From: Lobosporangium transversale
Taxonomy: Eukaryota; Mortierellomycota; Mortierellomycetes; Mortierellales; Mortierellaceae
NCBI RefSeq assembly: GCF_002105155.1
Contig: NW_019028988.1
Location: 496,001 to 560,000 of the forward strand
DNA length: 64,000 nt
Reading direction: 5' to 3'
Shown: in pieces, positions 33,033-42,147 of the stretch
Layout of the letters: each line of letters starts with the position of its first letter
Position numbering within the stretch: position 1 is the first letter of the stretch
The notes under the pieces: generated by a model
The model's database searches: none
What the model was told of the DNA's origin: nothing
Seen by the model: the letters and a program-made list of their open reading frames with translations, nothing else
Program-made: the position numbers and the translations under genes

Positions 33033-33149
33033 CTCGACACTGGCTGATCTTTTTGTAACCTTTCTGTTTCTATGAAATTTGTGGAATAGCTTTGGCCCAG
33101 TCCAAAATGGCTTGGAAATGGCATGGAAGAGATTATGGAGTTTGTATAG
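32149..33149 (+). CDS. IMP1: Mitochondrial inner membrane protease subunit Imp1
   Basis: Exons 32149-32238, 32468-32683, 32843-32953 and 33090-33149 give 158 residues, all junctions in phase 0. It belongs to the S26 signal peptidase family and removes sorting signals from proteins of the intermembrane space. The catalytic serine is Ser35 in GPSMLPT and the general-base lysine is Lys79 in [13 protein letters not shown]. The later boxes [19 protein letters not shown] and [19 protein letters not shown] are the conserved S26 D and E regions. The N-terminal hydrophobic stretch anchors it in the inner membrane. The length is near that of yeast Imp1 (190); Imp2 would be the alternative, but the GDNxxxSxDSR(V/Y)YGP pattern and short N terminus fit Imp1 better. 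Intron 3 has a T-run next to an A-run. Confidence 0.9.
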
Positions 33150-34417
33150 TTTATGTCGGTAACATAATTATATTATTTATCTCTATGTGATTTGCGATTC
33201 ATTTCCACGTCATGCTATGACTTCAAGGTTGTATTGTATTCTCCGCTCAGCGTTCCGGCACTCACAGCCACCTTCAAGCTCGATTAGCGAATGAGGGGTT
33301 TTTGTTCCGTAGTCCTGGATCAGCTTGCAGCAACATTGCAAGATACCTTTTTTGTTTGCTGTTCGATTTAGACAACTTTTAGTACATGTACTTTAACAGC
33401 TCTCTATAAAAAAATGCATATGTGGCGCAATAAAACAGCCTTTGGTGCTGTTGGAGATAGTCTCCTTGCCGTTTTTGTTTGTGTTACAGAGTGAAATATC
33501 AAATCAACTTATTGATTCTATAATTCTGGATTCAACGGCATGTGCATAAACATCATGTTTTTTCAAGAATCTCTCCGGCATATCATGCATTTTGCAGAGC
33601 AGAAATACATTACAAATGGCCTATTTGTTATCAGATGGCTTATAGTGTCATTGTCGAGCAAGTACTTTCTCCCGGGCCAGTCAAGGTATAGAAGGTATAG
33701 TTGTATTGGTTCCTGGATGATAGAGACACTCTGTGCATTTGCTCGTACCTGTATCTGTGCCTGTGCCTGAGTATAGTACATATGACAACTTTAAAGGTTA
33801 AGGAGACACTACATGTACCTAATAAAGTTCAAATTATATTTTCTCCGCAGAGAAAAATGTAAGACGGGAGGACAATGCGTTGTCTGAGCACAAACCCTCC
33901 GATGCACAAACACAAACAAGCCCTTGCAACCCAAGAATCAAAGGCTAGAAAGTATGCTCTCGGAGCGTAGAGACATTCGGCGTATATTTTTTACTAAACA
34001 GAAACCCTGCAGCGTCAATGCGCATGGAAACACAACATGCACAAGCGCAAACACAAACACAAGATAAACAACGTTCGTATATCTCAGATCGTATTGAAAC
34101 AGGATTGGCATGCTTTTTGTATTAATATTCCTCTACATCAAGCCTTTTTTAACCCCTCTTGCTTCCTTTTCCTTTTTTCCTCCTCTTCTCTCTTCATTCT
34201 TCTTTCCTTCTTTCTTGCTCTTTCCACATCCACTGCTTAATCTCTCCCATTCCCAGCTCCTCGCATCTTTTTCCATGTTGTGCCCTTGATTATCGTCCTT
34301 TGCAATACCATACCTCCTTTTCTCCTCTGCCCTCTTGATATATCATCTTAGCCAACCCAACCTTCCCTCATCTGCATAATCACTTTAATCAAACATATAT
34401 TCCTACATTTCTTTACA
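33150..34417. promoter_or_regulatory. Spacer with CT-rich leader before aspartyl protease
   Basis: I see no gene. Near 33900-34060 CAAACA-type repeats occur (GCACAAACACAAACAAGCCC and similar). From about 34150 to 34417 the strand is strongly CT-rich (CTTCCTTTTCCTTTTTTCCTC), a likely promoter/5'-UTR leader for the downstream gene. Confidence 0.4.
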
Positions 34418-34538
34418 ATGTTGGTGACTACATTTCTTGCAGCATCATTGGGACTGGCGTGCAGTATATTCGCCAATGCTGCAGGCACCGGTGTTGTAAC
34501 GTATGTCTTCAACTTTTTTTTTTTTTTTTTTTTTTTTC

Positions 34539-34569
<31 letters not shown>

Positions 34570-36672
34570 CGATAAAACCATATTAGACATATTAGATCGA
34601 TTGATCAAGCATATTATCCACATAACCATACCAAATCCAATTATACGCCACCGACTTTCTTTGTTTTCATTTATCTCAATTGAGATAGTATCACTCTAAC
34701 ATTCATTCCAAACATATTTCTCCTTGATCTCCAATCACAGTGTACCAATGAAAGCATTGGTACGACCCGAGCATCAGAACGCCATTTCTCTCACAAAGCG
34801 ATACTTGCAAAGGCGCAGTTCAACTTCAACAAGCTCTCTGAAAAGCGTCGCTCAAGATGTGATGTACAGTAAGTTAGGGCATCATCTTCATACTTCAACT
34901 CCCTCAATCCACCAGCCTATAAACAGCATTTAAAATGTTCTATTTCATTCTCTCTTTTGCATGTGTTTTTGCGCCTTCAGCTGTGACCCTAGGCATTGGC
35001 ACGCCACCTCAGCTGTTTAATTTAGCCATCGATACTGGAAGTCCAATTACATGGGTCGTCAACAAGACTTGCTCTGGGGATAGCTGCGCCGATATTTTCA
35101 ATCGCTTTGATTGCCTATCATCACCGTAAGTCACCATTCCTTTGACGCTTGAAAACTCCCTGCTTTACTGTAAACGACACAATCACTTAATTTAATACCT
35201 TTTCTTTCTTTATATATATATATCAAACTTAGAACTTGTAAATCATCTCCAAATAGTGGCATTTTGAATGCTTCATATGTTTCTGGTGATGGTGTTGTTG
35301 GTGACTATGTGACAGACATCTTCAGCCTCGGAAGCTTAAGCTTCAGTTCCCTTGCTGGCATTGTAAATAGCTATAACGCGCAGCTGCCGCCAACGGTTGA
35401 CGGCATCATGGGACTGTGGTACACTATTCGTCAATGTAAGTTCCTTGCCGTTAATGACATAAAATATCCCATATCGTACTTTTGGGTATCGATAACTTAC
35501 ATCTCTCTAAATCTTTGTCAACATTACCCTTATAGATAAGAAAATCCCATCCAACGCTGCGTTCTTGAATGTGTTGAAGGACTCTGATGCCTTGACTCAG
35601 CCTTTGGTTGGTATCTGGCTTGATGAGACAAACTCAACGTCACTCACAACACCTGGTGGAGAAATTACGTTTGGAGGTGTAGACCCATCCCGCTTCACAG
35701 GCGGTATCACCTATGTTGATTGTGATCCATCCGCTCCATGGACTGTACGCTTCACTGCTTTTTTCTCTTTTATGTTACATCTGCATGCATAGCGATGTCA
35801 TGCACTGAATTTACTCAATGGTTATGTGTTGCTTTGTTTGGCGCCATTAGATTCCTGTTGGTAGTGTATCTGTAAACGGCAAAAAAATCGCTGTGACAAG
35901 TGCATTGGCAACGATTGACACTGGTACATCTGCTATGCTTCTTCCCGAGGTTGTATCTGACGCTATCAATAGCGCTATCCCCCGTAGTGTTAAGTTGGTA
36001 AGTTAGCTTTCATAGACTTAATGACATGCTGTACATTGTTCATCTGCGTTTAGCTAATGATTTATTTTTCTACTATCGTGCTTTTTTTTTTTTTTTTTAG
36101 ACCGAATCAGCTGACGGTATCGTTTGGATCATCCCATGTGAAGGTGACACCCCTGTTTCGTTTACTTTTGGAAACTTCACGGCTACGATCCCATACCACA
36201 TCTTTGCAATTCAAAACATTCGATACAAGGACATCGAGACAGGTGCTCTATACTGTGCAAGTTCAGCCATGTTTGCTACTGGCAGTGTTTCAGTCATCTC
36301 TGTAAGAGGAGTAAAATGATGTTTTCATCGATCGGTAACTTGTCCTTAAATTCTCAGCTAACTCAGTTCAATTTGATGCTTTACTTTGAATTCTAGAATT
36401 GGCTTCTGGGAGACACGCTGATCAAGAATGTTTACACTGTCTTTGACTTTGGTACAAATGCAGAGACAGGTGGTCGCGTTGGCTTCGCTGAGCTTACCAA
36501 CAAGAGCTCCACTATTGTTAATAAGGTCACCACTGGTGGTGCCAATATTGAGGTCGATGAGCCTATTGGTTTGTCTAAAGATAGAGGAAACGGCGCATCA
36601 GGCGGGTTCCTCGTGCCGTATACCACGCAAGCTCTTGCTCTTGCTAGCACAGTTGTCTTTGCATTGATCTAA
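34418..36672 (+). CDS. Secreted or GPI-anchored aspartyl protease (pepsin family A1)
   Basis: Eight exons (34418-34500, 34741-34868, 34981-35125, 35233-35435, 35536-35744, 35851-35997, 36101-36301, 36397-36672) give 463 residues. A signal peptide covers about residues 1-22 (TTFLAASLGLACSIFANAAG), then a basic propeptide ending near KRYLQRR. The two catalytic motifs are intact: LAIDTGSP with Asp88 and ATIDTGTS with Asp279. VTLGIGTPPQ and the flap-side YVSGDGVVGDYVTD are typical of A1 proteases. The protein ends in a small-residue stretch (DRGNGASGG) followed by a hydrophobic tail (LVPYTTQALALASTVVFALI), which fits a GPI signal as in yapsins. The likely site is the cell surface or wall. Intron 1 contains back-to-back T- and A-runs. 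Confidence 0.9.
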
Positions 36673-37257
36673 AACCCTTTGAGGATCAATCTCTCACCTT
36701 CTTCCCCCTCCTAGTAAAATATCAACCCTAAACCATATACCCTTAACCTTGCATATAGTCTATCCTAATAGCTTAATAATGAACAAAGGCGATACATTAC
36801 ATGTTTGCAATGGTAAACGCATAAACACGGAAATATAACATATCATCAACTGTGGTACAAACTACTGTATACTTCTTTTTTGTAGTTTCAATAATGTATA
36901 CTGTGTTGTTGATCAAGAGAAAGATCATGAAGGAAGACAGATTTAAATTCCTTGTGTGCACAAAGTTCTTACTTTGCCTTAAAGAAGCCTACTGCCACAG
37001 CTAAACAACCAAACTGTTCATCTTATTTCTGCTCTTTGCGTTTCGCTTTTTATCTCCCCTACTCCCGCCACTCAATAGCATTATGCTTGTTATTTTACAG
37101 AATATCCCCAACACATATAAATAACCAAAATTCCGTCCCGGGCCTGTGGATTTTCAGTATATTATCACACCATCAGTCTCCAATCGTGTCGTAGTAACCA
37201 CCACAACGCAATTTTTAACACCAGCTTAGTAGTAGCGATTCCGAAAGCGCCTACAAC
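36673..37257. other. Spacer between protease and SUN gene
   Basis: This is AT-rich DNA with no coding-like frame. The part nearest the SUN gene (37040-37257) is the probable promoter. Confidence 0.4.
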
Positions 37258-39768
37258 ATGTCTGCTCCGCCGTTGCTCCCTAAAGAATCCAGCCCCAGCT
37301 CCACTGACGGCGCAATCGTCAGGAATGACGGTATTAAAGCCACTCAAGCTCGATGTAGTGGGAAGGACAGGTATCGATCCGCTACGAACCTTATGAAGAC
37401 TAAATCAAGGAGTGAGGACGACAGTGGCGTCGACGACAACGGTGATGACGGTAGTGATGATGATAGTGATGATAACAGTGATACGAGGAGTTATACCGAG
37501 GAAGAGGAGATTTACAGGGAATTGGAGCGTGAGCATGCTAATAAACTGAGAGGATCGGTTGCCACGAAGTGGAGTGCAATAAAGTTATGGTGGAGCCGAG
37601 GACATCACCAAACAGCAAACTCTTGGCGATTATCAGTGGATACAGATGCTACCCAAAGGTCACTGGAAGAAGTGAATGGTTTGAGTGGTCAATCCTTGCC
37701 AGCCTCGGTAATATTGTGGATTATATCCTGGATAGGTCACGTCCTAATGGGGGTATTGGAGGCTATTGTAAGATGGTTCATGATGCCATTCTACTACGCC
37801 TTGACTATAATAGTAGACATATTCTTGACGCTTTTAATGACGGGAGGTTTTTTGGCCATGCAAGCCACTTCAATCTTCTTGTGTAGCATTAGGAAGTTAG
37901 TTTACACACTACTAGAAGGGCGAGCACAGCTTCTAGTTTTTTTTTGCATGATGATGTTTGTGGGACTTGCATTGCATATGACTTTATCGATGAATGGGCC
38001 TTCGGCAGCGTCCTCCACTGTATCCCTAAAGGATAACTTGGGCCTGTGGTGGCATCGTACCTCTTCTATAACCGAGCTACCTCGAGTCTCTAAGCTTTTC
38101 GATCACCTTAAGCTTCCTAATACACAATCATGGCTCGACCCGCGGGACACTTGGTATAGACGCCGTTCAAGCCGCACTCAAGCTTCAGAAGGCTCTATCC
38201 GGTCAGTCGGTGGGCTAGAGCCTTGGATCAAATGGATGGAGAATGCGATTCAAGACCTTGACCAGTCACAGCATGCTTTGCGTAAGGAGGTTACGTCCAA
38301 ATTCGATGCAGTTGAACGACGAGTCTTGATAGTAGAAGACCAAATGGCGGACAGCGATCAGAACTATGGATCATTAAAGGAGGACGTCGTAAGCGGGGAA
38401 TGGATCGAACGCATTATGTTGGAGACACTCAAACGGGAAATACCACAGTACCTTGCTTTAACACATGACCCTGCTACTGGCGAAATTCAAATCCCTGATG
38501 CATTCTGGGATCGTGCGCGGCAGGTATTTGTAGCACGCGAAGAGACAGAAGGACGGTCGAAAGAGTCGCCAACAGCTCAGCAGTGGATGGACTTTCTGAA
38601 TGAAAATGAGCGATTATTGCATCGGGCTATCGACGATCGTATCGTGGTATTGTCAAGGATGGAATTTCTAAACCTCATCAAGTCGGAAGTCGATGCCATT
38701 TGGTCAAGTATGGAAAAAAGAGTTGTCGAGCTAATGAAAAAGAATAACAAACTGAATACTGTATCTATTTTCGGATCATGGGTGGGCAGAGCATGGATGG
38801 GTACAAAGCATACCGGGGACGGGCAGTCATCGGGGCCTTCGCCAAAAGACCCTCCCAACAGGCTTGGTCCTGAAGAAAGACATGCTATTCATGAATTGAT
38901 CGATCAGGCTTTAGAAAAATACGCTGCAGATGTGATCGCAAAACCAGATTATGCACTCTTCAGTGCAGGAGGAGAAGTTATGCTCGAGATGACATCTGCA
39001 ACATACAAGGCACCTAAAAAGCCAACGTTGCTCGGTAATCTTGGACTCAAATACATCTTCTCGCCACCTCGCTCTTTTTCCTCATCTTTACTGAAACCAG
39101 CGAGCCCACTGGAGGTTATCCAGCCAGGAACGCATATCGGAAGGTGCTGGGCAATGAACGGAACAGAGGGACAGGTTGCAATCCGGCTTTCTAGGCGTAT
39201 TGTGGTAACGGAAATAACAATTGAGCATGTACATCCTCGTGTCGCGTATGAACGGGGAAGTGCTCCAAGAGGAATAGAGATCTGGAGGTTGGCTGCGCCC
39301 ATTGGTAAACAGCGACCGCAGTCTAAGCCGCTTGAGCAAGCAGGCGGATTAATGCATGAAAATGGAGGCGAAATTATGAACGAGGAGCTGGATAGAAGTT
39401 TAGAAAATGACTCAGTTGATGACGGCCATGACGACAACGGTGAAATTAACAGAAAGGGAGGCTTGTCACCTATACTTGGTGCATGGTGGAAAGAAGGATC
39501 ACCCTCTTCAGGAGCGACCTTACTGACCACCATTGAATACCAGATACCTACATCAATGCAAGAGGAATATCGCGATGATAAGACACATTCAAGTCAGAGG
39601 ATCAAGGCTATCCAGACATTTCCAATCCCGCTATCGAAACAGAACGTTCCTGCATTCGGTGTCGTTATACGCATCAAATCAAACTGGGGGAACCCGAGAT
39701 TTACATGCCTCTATAGGGTGCGTGTACATGGATATGAGGCATCTCATGGTGACAGTAGAAGCCAATAA
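37258..39768 (+). CDS. SUN-domain nuclear envelope protein
   Basis: One uninterrupted exon encodes 836 residues, unusual here because most long genes are split. Residues 1-95 are disordered and acidic. Hydrophobic segments lie at about 150-170, 175-210 and 222-243. A helical/coiled-coil luminal region follows (QDLDQSQHALRKEVTSKFDA, then VERRVLIVEDQMADSDQN). The SUN domain starts near residue 622 with PGTHIGRCWAMNGTEGQVAI and RIVVTEITIEHVHPRVA, and ends with FGVVIRIKSNWGNPRFTCLY plus RVRVHGYEA. SUN proteins sit in the inner nuclear membrane and bind KASH peptides across the perinuclear space to link nucleus and cytoskeleton. About 75 acidic, low-complexity residues are inserted inside the SUN domain (around 690-760). 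AATAAA follows the stop. Confidence 0.9.
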   Translation: MSAPPLLPKESSPSSTDGAIVRNDGIKATQARCSGKDRYRSATNLMKTKSRSEDDSGVDDNGDDGSDDDSDDNSDTRSYTEEEEIYRELEREHANKLRGSVATKWSAIKLWWSRGHHQTANSWRLSVDTDATQRSLEEVNGLSGQSLPASVILWIISWIGHVLMGVLEAIVRWFMMPFYYALTIIVDIFLTLLMTGGFLAMQATSIFLCSIRKLVYTLLEGRAQLLVFFCMMMFVGLALHMTLSMNGPSAASSTVSLKDNLGLWWHRTSSITELPRVSKLFDHLKLPNTQSWLDPRDTWYRRRSSRTQASEGSIRSVGGLEPWIKWMENAIQDLDQSQHALRKEVTSKFDAVERRVLIVEDQMADSDQNYGSLKEDVVSGEWIERIMLETLKREIPQYLALTHDPATGEIQIPDAFWDRARQVFVAREETEGRSKESPTAQQWMDFLNENERLLHRAIDDRIVVLSRMEFLNLIKSEVDAIWSSMEKRVVELMKKNNKLNTVSIFGSWVGRAWMGTKHTGDGQSSGPSPKDPPNRLGPEERHAIHELIDQALEKYAADVIAKPDYALFSAGGEVMLEMTSATYKAPKKPTLLGNLGLKYIFSPPRSFSSSLLKPASPLEVIQPGTHIGRCWAMNGTEGQVAIRLSRRIVVTEITIEHVHPRVAYERGSAPRGIEIWRLAAPIGKQRPQSKPLEQAGGLMHENGGEIMNEELDRSLENDSVDDGHDDNGEINRKGGLSPILGAWWKEGSPSSGATLLTTIEYQIPTSMQEEYRDDKTHSSQRIKAIQTFPIPLSKQNVPAFGVVIRIKSNWGNPRFTCLYRVRVHGYEASHGDSRSQ

Positions 39769-39771
39769 ATC

Positions 39772-39777
39772 AATAAA
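39772..39777 (+). terminator. Polyadenylation signal of SUN gene
   Basis: AATAAA lies four bases after the SUN-gene stop codon, very close but in the right sense and in AT-rich DNA. Confidence 0.4.
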
Positions 39778-39801
39778 AGCAAGCATTAATATATGGTTAA
39801 T

Positions 39802-39807
39802 CACGTG
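39802..39807. promoter_or_regulatory. CACGTG box upstream of coiled-coil gene
   Basis: A palindromic E-box lies 107 bases before the ATG at 39914, about the same distance as the CACGTG before IMP1. A T-run at 39858-39877 separates it from the start codon. Confidence 0.4.
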
Positions 39808-39913
39808 TATCTCTCTCCAACTTGATTTTTCAGGTTCAAGACCGAAGAGGCGCGCCTTTTTTTTTTTTTTTTTTTTTCCTTCACTTTCTCCATTCATTTA
39901 ATTTACTAAAGCC

Positions 39914-41999
39914 ATGTCAACATCATTTAACCACAGGCTCTTGGAGCTGGAGGAAGCTTCTCGCCGATTGGCATCTGCAGATTTTTCAGCGCCGCGGTTT
40001 TATACATCGCTTTTGCTGGAGAACCAAGCAGTTCCTGTTAGAAACGCAAAGACGTATGAGCAAAGCTTATTTACTACCAATCCAATTGAAACTATGAGAA
40101 AGTAAAGTAAAGAAAAGAAGGCTTTTTGCAATAGCAATATATACATGTATCAGCCGTAGTTTGATCAATTTACTAACTAAGCTGATAATCATTCCCCCTT
40201 GCCTTTTTTTCTCTTTGACTTACGTATGTGTGGATCAGTTTAAGAACAAGGGAAAATATGGATGATTTCGAGTCAACAATGGAATTAGCTACTTCCTTGA
40301 ATGAGATATGGTAATAATTAAAAAAGTGCCATTCTTATTTTTTATATTTTTTATTTTTATTTTTTATTTTTTTTTTCTTGAATGTTACGAGAAATAAACT
40401 CACTTTTTTTTTTTTTTGGATAGCCAGAATGAATACGTGTATGAACAATTGGAAGAGATAAGCAATGCACACGTAGACGTTCTATCCTCTATTGCCAGAC
40501 TCTCTTCTAGACTTGCAGAGGTATGAAGATAGGAGAAAAGAAAGAAAAGGGAGAGAATAGAAGTAGGCCTTTTTTTTTTTTTTTTTAAACAAAATCCTTG
40601 TCTCAATAACACTAGCTACAAGGATCAAATTCGGCAAATGATACACAGCAGTCAGGACCAGGATGGCAGGAAGGTGATGAAATCATGGCCGATGTAGAGC
40701 GCGAAGAAGGAGAGATCTTTGCATTGGAGCAAATGTTAAGCGAGAAACGGCAGCTGGTAATAATATAAAAAGAAGAAAAAAAGAAAAAAAAAAATTGACA
40801 GTTGCTTTATTTTATTTTTAACAGTTATTTTGTCTAAAAACCATTGATTTGTATCGCATAGCTTAATCAAATGCAACAGGAACTGGATGGATTTGCGAGT
40901 CTTTCAGAAATGGAGCTGATGCAATATGATAGCGCTACACAGGAGGAAGATCCAGAAACGAATACAGAAATTGCGGCAAGCAAGCTTGAGGTAGCAACAA
41001 CCAATGCCTATTTAGACATATATCATCTTACTGGCAAAAGAACAAACCACGCCTATGGCTTACTTTTTCTAATGCAATGACTAACCCTTAAAAAAAAAAA
41101 AAAGATTGAAAAACTAAACCATAGAATTCAAGAACAAAGGTGGCAAGAAAAGGAATTGGGTAAATCGACACTTTACACTTTGTTGGCTGCAAAATTTGTA
41201 CTTTTTGGCCTCTATCAAGTTGTATTCTAATTGTCAATATTTCTATTTCCGATTTTGGCAAGTCGACATGTATGAGAACCTAGTTTGCGAAAGTAATGAG
41301 CTACTTACGGCGCAACAAGACGCAGAAGCACTAGCTAAAGAGGACTCGAGCCCACAGTTTGAAGAGCTAATGCGGCTATATGAAAAGGTCACGATACAGG
41401 TATCTTATTTTTTAACTGCTTGCAATGTCTTGAGGATTTACTGGGAAAAACAAGGCTTCTTAGAGTAGAATGGTTGATGCTTCTTTTACACGTCCATTTG
41501 TTAGGAGGGTGACACTTTAATACTACCAAAAGGAGTCCAGGAAGCATACTTGAAACTAGAACGACTCTTGGATGGTCTAGAGAGATGTCAACGGCACATT
41601 GTGATGTTAGACGTACTAGAGTAAGCTTACTTCCCCTAATCAAGTTCACATCTATACACCTATCTCTCTACTCGCGATGGAATATGCAAGTTCATTTCGT
41701 TTTCCTTGTTTCCTAGGCAAATTAGCAGATCGTTAGTTGAAAGCTGCGCTGATCCTAAAGCCCCAGAATTTGATCCGCCACGAACGGACAGAGTCTTCCT
41801 GATTGCCCGTACACTCCAAGTGCTGATGGAAGTCGGTGGGACTGTAGCAATTCAAGATCTTAAAGATCTTATTGGTAGGGAAGCTACTGAGCGAGGTGGT
41901 ACGACTCAGCTCGGTATTCAAGCCGTCTACGATCTTGTTGCCTCGCATCTCATACAAATTGATCGTAGTAAGACCCCTAACATGGTTTCATTTACATAA
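39914..41999 (+). CDS. Coiled-coil protein with C-terminal winged-helix-like region, unknown
   Basis: Nine small exons (39914-40101, 40239-40310, 40424-40520, 40616-40756, 40862-40990, 41105-41159, 41263-41399, 41505-41620, 41717-41999) give 405 residues with every phase matching. Residues 1-300 are mainly amphipathic helix with heptad-like spacing (NEYVYEQLEEISNAHVDVLS, LEQMLSEKRQLLNQMQQELD, IEKLNHRIQEQRWQEKE). The last 90 residues look like a small helical/winged-helix domain (TDRVFLIARTLQVLMEVGGT, then VYDLVASHLIQIDRSKTPNM). I do not recognise the family. The layout resembles kinetochore or spindle-pole coiled-coil proteins, but that is only analogy. The intron before exon 6 ends in a pure A-run directly joined to the AG. 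A GTAAG inside the last exon (41968) could act as a donor, but the unspliced frame ends sensibly. Confidence 0.75.
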
Positions 42000-42002
42000 A
42001 GG

Positions 42003-42033
<31 letters not shown>

Positions 42034-42147
42034 ATTCACGTAATATGTAACATAAAACGGCATTGTTATAAAACCAACATGAACAGCTTGAATTTAATGA
42101 AAACAATATAAATACGAAAGGATATTATAGAGTTTGATTTTAATTCT

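Noticed and set aside
41968-41999. GTAAGA donor inside the last exon of the coiled-coil gene
   Set aside because: No coding-like exon follows before the convergent Hsp70 gene, and the unspliced end (QIDRSKTPNMVSFT) looks like a natural C terminus.
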